From contig DXCT01000101.1 in the NCBI GenBank assembly GCA_019115865.1, forward strand, positions 1 to 64,000: 64,000 nt of DNA, written 5' to 3'. Numbering within the stretch: the stretch's first letter is position 1; the number at the start of each line of letters is the position of its first letter. Source of the DNA: Candidatus Yaniella excrementavium. GTDB taxonomy: Bacteria > Actinomycetota > Actinomycetes > Actinomycetales > Micrococcaceae. The position numbers were made by a program, and so were the translations under genes. Under the pieces are notes generated by a model. That model saw only the letters and a program-made list of their open reading frames with translations, was not told the origin of the DNA and did not search any database. Shown here one piece after another: positions 7,734 to 17,078 of this stretch.

Positions 7734-10700
7734 ATGGAGGTCATGGTTTCAACTCCGCAATTGCTCCGGCCCAAAAACCTCTTCCGCACCGCACCCGTAC
7801 TCAATACTCAGCAGCAGTTTGTTGTTGGACAGCCTGCTGGTCACGGACCCGTGTTAGTGCTTGGCGGACCGGGCAGCGGCAAAACGACAACGGCGATTGA
7901 ATACGCGGTGGCGAAAATCAAGGCCGGTGTGCCCACGAGCCAGATATTGCTGCTAACGAATACGCGCACTGGTGCGGCACAGTTGCGTAGCCAGCTGACC
8001 GCCCGGTTGAACTATGAAGGCATTGACTCCCGGGCCGAGACCCCGGTGCGTTCTTTCGCGTCTTATGCTTTCGACGTCATCACTCGAATTCGCGAAAACG
8101 AAGCAGCTACACCGAGGCTGCTGGCAGGCGCTGAACAAGATCGAGTTATAGCTGATCTGATCGATGGTTACATGACTGATCCAGATCTTGCGCTGGACTG
8201 GCCTGACAGTCTTGCAGAAGCCGTGGGACTGCGTGGCCTACGCCATGAGCTACGCGAATTGATCGACCGCAGCGCCGAATACGGCATTCAACCCGGCCAC
8301 TTAGAAGAGCTAGGTCGCACCAAGGGGCGAGCAGAATGGCGTGTTGCCGCCCGGATTCTGCAGGATTATCGCGACGTGTTGGACCTTTCGGGAGATGCAG
8401 CCTATGACCCCTCGGGACTCATTACTTCCGCGGCGGATCTCTGGGAAGCCAACCCCGATTTTGTGAGAGCGGAATCCACGCGTATCCAGCACATCATGAT
8501 CGATGACTTCCAAGACGCGACTCCGGCTATACACCGGCTAGTACAGCTAATCGGTGCCCAACGCGATATCATCCTCACGGCGAATCCAGATACCACTGTA
8601 CAAGGATTTCGAGGTGCCCGGCCGCAAGCACTCGTGGACTGGCCGGAGAACTTATCGCCAGATGCCACAGTTATCACGTTGGAGTCCGGGTATCGCTTGT
8701 CTCCACCTTTGCACACCGCCTATCAGCGCACCGTAGGAAGAATTCCCGCGGTAGCGGGTTTACCCGACGCTAGAACCACACTGCGTCCTGCTGAGCATAC
8801 CGGCGAACTGTCGGTGCACCGATTCGCGTCAACAGTGCAAGAGCACTTGTTCATCGTGCAGCAAGTATTGGAACTGCATCATCGTCACGGGGTGGCTTTT
8901 GAAGATATGGCTGTGCTGTCTCGCACGGCATCCAAAGTATCGGAGGTAGCGACTGCACTGGAATCAGAATCCATCCCCGTGGCTCGCTCCATCTCCGAGG
9001 TCATGCTGAATCAGCAACCTGCAGCAGCCCCGCTTCTAGTATTAACTACTGCCGCTGACGCCGTCGCGCATGACAGCGCAGTCACCGCAACCGGCATTGA
9101 ACCCACAGACCTCCACTGGCTCATTACGGGCCGCTACGGTACGTCCACCCCACTTGAACTTCGCAACCTACGACGTCGACTGTTGGCAGTCGAGCGCCAG
9201 GCACAAGGGACGCGAAACTCTGCTCAACTTCTCGATACTTTGGTCGCCAACCCCGATGATGCTTACACCATCTTGGGCCTTGACGCTGAACGCGCCATGC
9301 CGCGTTATGCTCGCGGTGCAGTCCGTATAGGTCGCATGCTGGCCGCAATGGTGCAGACAACAATAGAAGAGCAATCCTCTGCCGAAATGGTGTTGTGGGC
9401 TGGGTGGGCAGCCGCTCTGCATGAAGTCGGAACGCTCTGGGAAGAACAAGCCCTGGGTGAGGACAAAGATCTCGCCGTGCGAGCCAACCGTGACCTCGAC
9501 TCTGTGGTGGCACTGTTCGAAGCCGCAGAGCGTTATGTGGTGCAATTTCCCGGCCAAAGCGTTGCGGGCTTTACCGAATACCTGGCCGAACAAGATTTGC
9601 CCATGGACTCGCTGTCGTCACGGTCCACACATAACGGTGTCTCAGTTTTGACGCCGACGACTGCTGCAGGACAGCAATGGCATACCGTTTTTGTTGTTGG
9701 CGTTCAAGAAGGTATCTGGCCCAATACACGACTTCGAGGCCAGCTCCTGCACACCCAAGAGCTCGTAGAAGAAATGACCGGAACATCGGGGGAACAACCC
9801 ATTAATGAACGCATCGCGCAGGTACGCCACGACGAGCTCCGTACCTTTGCCTCTGCCATTTCACGTGCCTGGAACACCCTGATCGCCACCGCTGTCGCCG
9901 ATGCAGACCACCAGCCCTCCATGTTCATCGAACGACTGGACCCCTGGACGCCATCGGATAAACAGCCGGTCCGCCCATACACAACGGTCGCTACTCCGCT
10001 GACAGCCGATGGGCTGGTCGTCGAACTGCGTCGTACCCTTGAAGCGAGCCAGCGGCAACTGACTACCGCCACTGACGAGATAGAAATTCAGCAGCTGGAA
10101 GCCAATGCGACACAAGCTGCCCAGGCGCTCGCCGTCCTTGTCGATGGGGGTGTAGCTTTGGCCGGTCCGGATGCTTGGTGGGGGCTGGATCAGCTTTCGA
10201 CAGATGATCCCATTCACGGCATTGATGAAACCGGGAAGCCCAATAGGATCCGACTGTCCCCATCGACCGTGGAAACGGCAGTCCAATCGCCCCTGCAGTG
10301 GTTCATTTATCAAGTCTCTACCTCAGCTTCGTCACCTGCCGCTGCAACGGGTACCTTTGTCCATGCGATAGCGGAGAAATATCCTGACGCGGACGTCGGC
10401 AAGATGTATGCAGAGCTCAACGCGAAGTTCCCCCTACTAGCAGCTGAAGCTGGACTCGAGCCAGGTTGGGAATACGATGCGCTTTATGCCAAGGCCGAAC
10501 GCGCATTGGAATACTACTACCAATACGTCGATAAAATGCGGTACGGCTATTCCACCGGCCGAGGCGCAACCAAAGAGGAATTTGGCCCACGTACCCTCCT
10601 CGCCGTTGAAGAGAAACTGCAAGTGGATATGGAACTGGACGGCCTGAATGTGCAACTCAACGGCGTGATCGACCGCGTCGAAGTAGATCAACAGGGACGC

Positions 10701-11063
10701 GCGTACGTCGTAGATCTCAAAACGGGGTCACGCAGTGTCACGGTGGCGGAAATGGCCCAGCTACCGCAGTTGGGCGTGTATCAGGCCATGATTAAAGCCG
10801 GTGCACTACGACACCTCGTGGATCGTACAGACCCGGGTGGGGCTGCACTTGTGCAGTTGGGTAAAACGCCAACGACCGTACAAATCCAGCCCCAGGCAGC
10901 CCTTGAAGCAGGCCCCACCTGGGCGGAACAAGATATCGCTGATGCAGCCCGATGGGTGCAAGGACCCTACTTTTATGCTGTGCACCAAGAGGACAGCTGC
11001 AATCTCAAAGCACTGTGCCCGATGTGCAAGGAAGGACAACAGGTAACCGAATGGCTGGTCTAA
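7734..11063 (+). CDS. adnA: AdnA-type helicase-nuclease subunit
   Basis: This 1109-aa protein has an N-terminal UvrD-like motor and a C-terminal RecB-like nuclease. With AdnB it should resect DNA double-strand breaks. Walker A GGPGSGKTT (about residues 43-51) and a Walker B variant MIDDFQD are present. Helicase motifs V and VI are eroded (TPTTAAGQQWHTVFVVG; FASAISRA), fitting the accessory motor of the pair. The nuclease signature GVIDRVE...VVDLKTG lies near residues 976-996. The tail holds C1089, C1095 and C1098, but the upstream cysteine expected for a 4Fe-4S nuclease is Ser852 (AVQSPLQWF), and the protein has no other cysteine. The start is ATG 7734 or ATG 7743; GGAGG overlaps this region. 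It overlaps adnB by 13 bases. Confidence 0.9.
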   Translation: MEVMVSTPQLLRPKNLFRTAPVLNTQQQFVVGQPAGHGPVLVLGGPGSGKTTTAIEYAVAKIKAGVPTSQILLLTNTRTGAAQLRSQLTARLNYEGIDSRAETPVRSFASYAFDVITRIRENEAATPRLLAGAEQDRVIADLIDGYMTDPDLALDWPDSLAEAVGLRGLRHELRELIDRSAEYGIQPGHLEELGRTKGRAEWRVAARILQDYRDVLDLSGDAAYDPSGLITSAADLWEANPDFVRAESTRIQHIMIDDFQDATPAIHRLVQLIGAQRDIILTANPDTTVQGFRGARPQALVDWPENLSPDATVITLESGYRLSPPLHTAYQRTVGRIPAVAGLPDARTTLRPAEHTGELSVHRFASTVQEHLFIVQQVLELHHRHGVAFEDMAVLSRTASKVSEVATALESESIPVARSISEVMLNQQPAAAPLLVLTTAADAVAHDSAVTATGIEPTDLHWLITGRYGTSTPLELRNLRRRLLAVERQAQGTRNSAQLLDTLVANPDDAYTILGLDAERAMPRYARGAVRIGRMLAAMVQTTIEEQSSAEMVLWAGWAAALHEVGTLWEEQALGEDKDLAVRANRDLDSVVALFEAAERYVVQFPGQSVAGFTEYLAEQDLPMDSLSSRSTHNGVSVLTPTTAAGQQWHTVFVVGVQEGIWPNTRLRGQLLHTQELVEEMTGTSGEQPINERIAQVRHDELRTFASAISRAWNTLIATAVADADHQPSMFIERLDPWTPSDKQPVRPYTTVATPLTADGLVVELRRTLEASQRQLTTATDEIEIQQLEANATQAAQALAVLVDGGVALAGPDAWWGLDQLSTDDPIHGIDETGKPNRIRLSPSTVETAVQSPLQWFIYQVSTSASSPAAATGTFVHAIAEKYPDADVGKMYAELNAKFPLLAAEAGLEPGWEYDALYAKAERALEYYYQYVDKMRYGYSTGRGATKEEFGPRTLLAVEEKLQVDMELDGLNVQLNGVIDRVEVDQQGRAYVVDLKTGSRSVTVAEMAQLPQLGVYQAMIKAGALRHLVDRTDPGGAALVQLGKTPTTVQIQPQAALEAGPTWAEQDIADAARWVQGPYFYAVHQEDSCNLKALCPMCKEGQQVTEWLV

Positions 11064-14000
11064 CATGGGGAAATGCGCCACGGTATAGCGCCCACGAGCT
11101 TACTGATCTACTGCAAGATCACCTTCCGCCAGACAAACGGCTCTACCCAACGGACGAACAGGCTGCCATTATCGAGGCTGGCCCTGACCCGCTTTTGGTT
11201 GTCGCCGGTGCAGGTTCAGGTAAAACGCACACGATGACTGACCGAGTCATCTGGTTGATCGCCAACGGCTATGTCCGACCAGAAGAAGTACTTGGCGTAA
11301 CCTTCACCCGCAAGGCCGCCGGCGAACTTGAGTCCCGCGTCAATAATGCCATTGAACAACTGGCCGAACGAGACGACATCGAATTGGCATTCGACACTGA
11401 AGATCTTGGCCAAGCTACCGTGACCACTTACCACTCTTATGCCAACTCGCTGGTGGCGGATCACGGTTTGAGAATCGGAGTGGAACCAGATGCACGGCTA
11501 ATCGGCGAAGCAGAGTCATATCAGTTGATTACGGAGGTGGTGCGTGACCACGATTCCGATATTGACCTCGACGATGTCGAATCTGAAGAGCTTCGAAACT
11601 TCATAGCTGATGACGTACGCGACCGTCCGTTGTCGTCGACAATTCAGGCGGTGAAAAAACTTGCCGGAGATTGCTGTGAACATCTTGTCGAGCCTGTCGC
11701 GGTGCAAACGGCACTTGCGGAAATGTTCACTTTTGGTCAGGGGCTACCCGTGACCAAAGCCATGACGAAGAACACTGAATCCTTGTTCTCGATGTTAAAA
11801 CTGCGGACAAAAATTGCCGATATGGTGACTGCCTACCTCCAGAAAAAGCACGACCATAATGTCATGGACTACGGCGACCTGGTGCGCTATGCGGCAATCA
11901 TCGCCACCAAGCTCGACGAAGTTCGGGTCATCGAACGTGAGAAGTATAAGATCGTGCTGCTCGATGAATTTCAGGACACCTCGCATGCTCAGCTTCAACT
12001 CTTCTCTCACCTCTTCGGCAGGGGCGACGGAACCCAACAGTCGCATTCCGTGACCGCTGTCGGTGACCCCAACCAGTCGATATACGGTTTCCGCGGAGCC
12101 TCGGCTGGGCAACTGTTCTCATTTGTGCACGAGTTTGATGCCGAGCAATTGGTGCTGACGACCGCCTGGCGTAACAGCAGCGACATCTTGGAAACGGCGA
12201 ACCATGTAGCCCAACCACTGCGCGACAATGCTGCGGCAGGTCAGATGATTCCGCAGCTTCACGCCAGACAAGGTGCCGAGATCGGTCAGGTTGAACTCAA
12301 CTGGTTCGAATCAGCGGATGCGGAAGCACAACAGCTGGCAGAACGCGTCAAAGAACTCGGTGTGGGCCAAGGAAAACATACAGCAGCCATCTTGTGCCGT
12401 ACGAAAAAACAATTTCAGCCGCTCATTGAGGCACTCGAAACCCGGGGCATCTCTTATGAAGTCGTTGGTTTGGCTGGATTACTTGGCATCCCAGAAGTGA
12501 TCGAAATTGTGTCGATTCTGAGAATTCTGGCCGATCCACAATCCTCCGAATCACTACTGCGCGTGCTGTCCAACGCGCGTTGGCGCATTGGACCACAGGA
12601 CCTGTGGGTATTAAACCAGTATGCCAGAACATTGGATAGACAAGCTCGTACAAGCCCGCTGGATGCCGACAGCGCACCGCAGGAGGAGATTGACCACCCT
12701 TCGATGGTCAATGCCATCATACGGCTGCCGGATAGCAACTGGACGAGTTCACGGGGACAAACCTTTAGTGACACCGGCTTCGCACGCTTGAAGCATTTTG
12801 GGAAGTCCTTGCAAGCACTGATGGAGCAGATTCATTTACCAATCCCAACCCTGATTCGTCAGATCGAAAAAACTACGGGGCTGGGAATTGAAGTCGCTGT
12901 TCGACCTGGAGCAGATTCGATCGAGGCTCGACGGTATCTCAATGAATTCTCCCGGATTGCCGAAGCGTTCCAAGCCTCAGCAGATCACACTCGTACACTC
13001 GATCTCGTCACGTTTCTCACCTGGCTTGAAACTGCTGCAGAAGAAGAAAACGGCTTAGATATGCCGCCGCAGCAGCCGAAACCCGGCGCCGTGCAAATTA
13101 TGACCATGCATGCGTCCAAGGGTCTTGAATGGGATGCTGTCTTCGTACCGGGTATGAACCAAAGCATATTTCCTGGGACCCAGCACGATTTATGGACCAG
13201 CAAGACCAGAGGGGACTTACCATGGCCACTTCGCGGTGACCGCGAGACGCTACCCAAATGGGAACAACACGCTGCGTCTGATGTGCGTGAATGGGCGGGC
13301 CTTTCCGGTGTTGACGGTTGGTCAGAAACCATGGGAGAAAAGGTCGCGGAAACCCAAGGACGCGAAGTCTTGACGCTCAAAGAACAAGTGAAAATCCATG
13401 AACTCTCCGAAGCCCGTCGATTGGCGTATGTCGCTTTTACCCGTGCCAAAGATTTGTTATGGGTTTCCGGTGCACACTGGCAAGGGACCAATAAGAAACC
13501 TGCCCCCATGTCAGTTTTCTTAGAAGAAATGGTCGAATATCAAGACGCTCATGGGCTTGATCAAAAGGTCTATTGGGCCAGCGAGTTTCCAGCAGAAAAC
13601 CCACGACGTTCCCGAGCGGTTGTAGCGACGTGGCCCTACGACCCCCTCGATGGGCCAGACCAATACCGTGTCGATGCCCGTGAGGACGATCGCCTGCCCG
13701 AACCCGATCAGGAGGCGATTCTTGTACGACGCAGCCACCGACGTCGCGATGTGTTGGAACAGGCTGCTACCAGGGTCCGTGAAGCAGAGTTATCAAGAGC
13801 ATGTTTAGACGATGATCTGGCACAACGTATCGACTGGGTATTAGACCGGGCACAGCTATCAGCGACGAACAATGTACATATGCCCGAACATATTTCTACG
13901 AGCCGCTTTGTGGAGCTTGCTCACGATCCAGCAGCTGTAGCACGCCAGATTCGACGTCCTATGCCGCAGCGACCTACCGCAGCCGCACGTGAAGGTACGC

Positions 14001-14521
14001 TGGTACACGAATGGATTGAGCAGTTCTATGCACAGTCGATGCCCGGACTAACGCCGTCATTTGATATCGAGGAAACCCAAGAACTTGCCGATGCAGAATG
14101 GGACGCGGCTACCGGACTTGCTGAACTACGCGAAAACTTTGAGCAATCGTCGTGGGCCGACCGAGTACCAACAATGATCGAAGCTGCAGTTGAGACCTCA
14201 GTCTCGGGTCTGACGCTTCGTGGGCGTATCGACGCTGTCTTTCGCAGCGGGGGAGACCCGGACCGTGCCTTCGATCCAGACGCTGCCTGGGAGCTTGTCG
14301 ATTGGAAGACGGGGCGAGTACCTGCAGACAGCGAAATGCCGCGACGTGGTCTGCAGTTAGCCATTTACCGCCTGGCATGGTCACGACTCCACGGTATCCC
14401 CATGGAAAACATCACCGGAAAATTTGTGTACCTGGCACACGGAGTAGAAAAAACACCACATAACTTCGCATCGGCCAAAGAACTCGAGGAGATTCTCGCC
14501 AAAGCCATGGCCGAGCTTTAG
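11051..14521 (+). CDS. adnB: AdnB-type helicase-nuclease subunit
   Basis: A 1156-aa partner of the preceding protein, with intact SF1 motor motifs: Walker A VVAGAGSGKTHTM (about residues 50-62), Walker B VLLDEFQDTSHAQ, motif III GDPNQSIYGFRGAS, motif V TMHASKGLEWDAVFVPG and motif VI RRLAYVAFTRAKD. The C-terminal nuclease carries GTLVHEWIE, LRGRIDAVF and the catalytic ELVDWKTG near residues 1080-1088. In mycobacterial AdnAB the B subunit is the main motor, which agrees with the intact motifs here and the eroded ones in AdnA. ATG 11051 has AGG seven bases upstream and lies inside the end of adnA. The TAG stop shares four bases (TTAG) with the convergent gene. Confidence 0.92.
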   Translation: MAGLTWGNAPRYSAHELTDLLQDHLPPDKRLYPTDEQAAIIEAGPDPLLVVAGAGSGKTHTMTDRVIWLIANGYVRPEEVLGVTFTRKAAGELESRVNNAIEQLAERDDIELAFDTEDLGQATVTTYHSYANSLVADHGLRIGVEPDARLIGEAESYQLITEVVRDHDSDIDLDDVESEELRNFIADDVRDRPLSSTIQAVKKLAGDCCEHLVEPVAVQTALAEMFTFGQGLPVTKAMTKNTESLFSMLKLRTKIADMVTAYLQKKHDHNVMDYGDLVRYAAIIATKLDEVRVIEREKYKIVLLDEFQDTSHAQLQLFSHLFGRGDGTQQSHSVTAVGDPNQSIYGFRGASAGQLFSFVHEFDAEQLVLTTAWRNSSDILETANHVAQPLRDNAAAGQMIPQLHARQGAEIGQVELNWFESADAEAQQLAERVKELGVGQGKHTAAILCRTKKQFQPLIEALETRGISYEVVGLAGLLGIPEVIEIVSILRILADPQSSESLLRVLSNARWRIGPQDLWVLNQYARTLDRQARTSPLDADSAPQEEIDHPSMVNAIIRLPDSNWTSSRGQTFSDTGFARLKHFGKSLQALMEQIHLPIPTLIRQIEKTTGLGIEVAVRPGADSIEARRYLNEFSRIAEAFQASADHTRTLDLVTFLTWLETAAEEENGLDMPPQQPKPGAVQIMTMHASKGLEWDAVFVPGMNQSIFPGTQHDLWTSKTRGDLPWPLRGDRETLPKWEQHAASDVREWAGLSGVDGWSETMGEKVAETQGREVLTLKEQVKIHELSEARRLAYVAFTRAKDLLWVSGAHWQGTNKKPAPMSVFLEEMVEYQDAHGLDQKVYWASEFPAENPRRSRAVVATWPYDPLDGPDQYRVDAREDDRLPEPDQEAILVRRSHRRRDVLEQAATRVREAELSRACLDDDLAQRIDWVLDRAQLSATNNVHMPEHISTSRFVELAHDPAAVARQIRRPMPQRPTAAAREGTLVHEWIEQFYAQSMPGLTPSFDIEETQELADAEWDAATGLAELRENFEQSSWADRVPTMIEAAVETSVSGLTLRGRIDAVFRSGGDPDRAFDPDAAWELVDWKTGRVPADSEMPRRGLQLAIYRLAWSRLHGIPMENITGKFVYLAHGVEKTPHNFASAKELEEILAKAMAEL

Positions 14522-15984
14522 CGGTCGTTCAAATTGTTTTTGACGGTTTTCCACGAAATAGGCTGCGTATCAACATCGGTCGCAGCGGGCTGGGTCGGTT
14601 CGTCATGACGTACAATCTTATCCTCATCCGATAATGAGTGTACGACGAGCGTTGTACCGTCGTCTTCAGCTTCAGGCCGCTGCGGTTCTGGTAGTTCATC
14701 CAGCTCTTCCTCAGCATCGTCAAGCGCCGGGGAATCCTGGGTCAGTTCTTCTGCATCATCGCGAGATGACTCTTCGGCCGCATCGGAGCTAAGTACAGCC
14801 CTTGGTACAGGCTGGGTATCTGGTTCTGGTTCCGTGTCTGCGGCACCATCGGTTGGCGTCTCCTCTGATGCAACGACACCTTCGTGCTCAGACTCAACAT
14901 CATCTTCAGCATCGTCCAGAGTGCCCGTCTCGGTGGACTGTACATCGTTGTCCGTGAAAATTGCGGACTCAGATTCCACTGGTGCTGTGGGCGCAGTTGT
15001 CGAAGCGGAAGGTTCTGGGGTCGGTTCCGGCTCCCAGAATTTTTGACCAATATCTTGGCCACCGGTTGTTTCAACATCGGAGGCCAAGTCATCCAACATA
15101 GCTTGGGCTTCATCGATGACTTCATTGTTGGCGGTGTTGATGCCTGACATCAGATATTTCGCTAAAGAGAACTCTGCAGCCAGTGCTGCCCGTCGCATGA
15201 TGTGCAGATCGAGTTGATCTGCTGGCAAGTCCATGTGCTGGTGATAGGCAGACAACAGTGCCTCGCGGAACTCCAGCGACTCAGTGGAAGCAAGCCAAGT
15301 GAAATCCTGGGCGGGGTCACCAATATGTAGATCGGTCCATGCTGTCACGCCAACCGCCCTATTGCGGTCGATGAGCAGTGAAGTCTCATCAAAATCACCG
15401 TGCACAACACGCGGAGTGAACGACCACATTCGGCGTTCTTCAAAGGCACTTTCCCAGCGGCGGAGCAGGGCTGATGGAACCTTGCCCGTCAACGCTATTT
15501 GATCCAACTCCGACAGCAACCGCGAACGGAGTTGTTCGGCCCCGTAGGAAGGTAAATCCGCGGTTTCGACCACGGCTCGGGGAAGTTTATGAATGGCCGC
15601 CACAATACGACCAATATCATCGATAGTTTGGGGTTCTGAGCCTGTGATTGTGTCCAAATCCACCGGCTGACCAGGCATCTGGTGGTAGATGAATGTTCGC
15701 AATGAATCGATCTGGACTGCACCGGCAACCGACGGGACACGGAACGGTAAATGGGCACGAATAGCCGGGGTAAAGCCAGAGAGTACTTGAATTTCAGTTT
15801 CCAGACGGAACGCTGCCTGGGAATTTCGAGGGGAACGAACCCGCCAATGATTATTATCCGTGTCTGTCACGATGGCAGAGTCGAATGCACGCGTGTCATC
15901 TGGCGCTGCAGAGGTTTGGACAATATCCAAGCCGGGCATGGCAGCCGAGGCGAGTGCTGCTAGTTCCATGGCGGTTCGTTTCAT
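14518..15984 (-). CDS. APH-fold (aminoglycoside phosphotransferase-like) protein with long acidic tail
   Basis: 488 aa. The first roughly 290 residues have the aminoglycoside/homoserine-kinase-like phosphotransferase fold: FIYHQMPGQPVDL resembles the N-lobe hinge, VVHGDFDETSLLID the catalytic Brenner loop and VTAWTDLHIGDPAQDFTWL the metal-binding DPxxD segment. The asparagine that normally follows HGD in HGDxxxxN is a serine here, so catalysis is doubtful. The remaining roughly 200 residues are a low-complexity tail very rich in Glu, Asp, Ser, Thr and Pro, probably disordered. ATG 15984 (MKRTAMELAALAS) is chosen for its GGTGGAT upstream; longer in-frame starts lack homologous-looking sequence. 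It lies between adnB and nudC, as related genes do in other actinobacteria. The substrate is unknown. Confidence 0.75.
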   Translation of the reverse strand: MKRTAMELAALASAAMPGLDIVQTSAAPDDTRAFDSAIVTDTDNNHWRVRSPRNSQAAFRLETEIQVLSGFTPAIRAHLPFRVPSVAGAVQIDSLRTFIYHQMPGQPVDLDTITGSEPQTIDDIGRIVAAIHKLPRAVVETADLPSYGAEQLRSRLLSELDQIALTGKVPSALLRRWESAFEERRMWSFTPRVVHGDFDETSLLIDRNRAVGVTAWTDLHIGDPAQDFTWLASTESLEFREALLSAYHQHMDLPADQLDLHIMRRAALAAEFSLAKYLMSGINTANNEVIDEAQAMLDDLASDVETTGGQDIGQKFWEPEPTPEPSASTTAPTAPVESESAIFTDNDVQSTETGTLDDAEDDVESEHEGVVASEETPTDGAADTEPEPDTQPVPRAVLSSDAAEESSRDDAEELTQDSPALDDAEEELDELPEPQRPEAEDDGTTLVVHSLSDEDKIVRHDEPTQPAATDVDTQPISWKTVKNNLNDR

Positions 15985-16072
15985 CACATCCACCATACGC
16001 CCGCTTGCAGAAGATCTGGTTGAGTAAACCTGGTGAGTCGAAAAACTTTGCTCCTCGACTACAGTGGAAATC

Positions 16073-17077
16073 ATGGATATGCTGACCGCCCTTGGACGCC
16101 TCCCGCTCGCCCGTGACGATGTAGACCGTGGAACGGAACTTCGCGACGATGAGCAATGGCTCTCAACCATTTGGGATCAGCCCAATACCCGGGTGCTCTG
16201 GCTGCACGGCAGGACAGCGCCAATGTATGACGGGGGGCTGGTCTTGACTGCCCCAACCGGAGAGCTTCCAGACGATGCTGTGTACCTTGGCCGCTCGGCA
16301 GAACACACTCCGCAACACAGTCAGTTCGTGGAAAGGGAGGAGGACCACGTTGAAATTGTGCTGCTCATTGCACGATCTGAGACCTCAGCGCCTTGGCTGC
16401 AAGATCCTCAAGTCGGTGGAGTAGTAGTCGAGCAACCTGCCGACATTGATTGGTTGGGGGTTTCGGACATAGCCCCGGCGCTCAACGACAGAGACGTGGG
16501 TATCTTCGTGTCAGGGATCGCCATTGCCAACTGGCACAACGCTCATAAGTTCTGCCCTCGTTGCGGAACGAAAACGCAACTCACCACATCTGGCTGGGTA
16601 CAAGTGTGTCCAAAGGATGGATCCGAACACTTTCCGCGCACCGATCCTGCGGTGATCATGTTGATTACCGATCCGAAAGACCGAGCACTATTAGGTAATA
16701 ACAAAGCTTGGGGCAATAAACGCTATTCAACGCTTGCAGGCTTCGTAGAGCCCGGAGAATCGTTGGAAGCCGCCGTAAAGCGCGAAGTGTTTGAAGAATC
16801 CCGAGTGATTGTTGATGGTGTGGAGTACATGGGATCGCAGCCCTGGCCTTTCCCACAATCGCTTATGTTGGGCTATCTCGGGCAAACCCAACATCCTGAA
16901 GACGCCCAAGCAGATCATGAAGAACTTGCAGAAGTTCGATGGTTTAGTCGCGAAGAATTACGCGACGAGGTGGAATCAGGCCGGATGTTCATTCCCGGAG
17001 CTGCCTCGATTGCACACCAGTTGATACGCCACTGGTACGGTGGACCATTGCCACAACCCAGAACCTTAGAGAACTAG
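16073..17077 (+). CDS. nudC: NAD(H)/decapping diphosphatase NudC
   Basis: About 334 aa. NudC hydrolyses NADH to NMNH and AMP and can remove NAD caps from RNA. A zinc-ribbon region FCPRCGTK...VCPKDGSEHFPRTDPAV precedes the Nudix box GFVEPGESLEAAVKREVFEE. The NADH-specific signature SQPWPFPQS follows it, which separates this protein from other Nudix hydrolases. As in many actinobacterial homologues, the ribbon shows only three cysteines, with CPKD replacing the second CxxC. The start is uncertain among GTG 16064, ATG 16073 and ATG 16079, all with weak ribosome sites. It is divergent from the APH-like gene and followed after one base by uvrD2. Confidence 0.92.
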   Translation: MDMLTALGRLPLARDDVDRGTELRDDEQWLSTIWDQPNTRVLWLHGRTAPMYDGGLVLTAPTGELPDDAVYLGRSAEHTPQHSQFVEREEDHVEIVLLIARSETSAPWLQDPQVGGVVVEQPADIDWLGVSDIAPALNDRDVGIFVSGIAIANWHNAHKFCPRCGTKTQLTTSGWVQVCPKDGSEHFPRTDPAVIMLITDPKDRALLGNNKAWGNKRYSTLAGFVEPGESLEAAVKREVFEESRVIVDGVEYMGSQPWPFPQSLMLGYLGQTQHPEDAQADHEELAEVRWFSREELRDEVESGRMFIPGAASIAHQLIRHWYGGPLPQPRTLEN

Positions 17078-17078
17078 A

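Noticed and set aside
14518-15984. Aminoglycoside-resistance gene
   Set aside because: The fold is related, but the catalytic Asn is changed, the tail is atypical, and the locus is a conserved housekeeping cluster rather than a mobile element.
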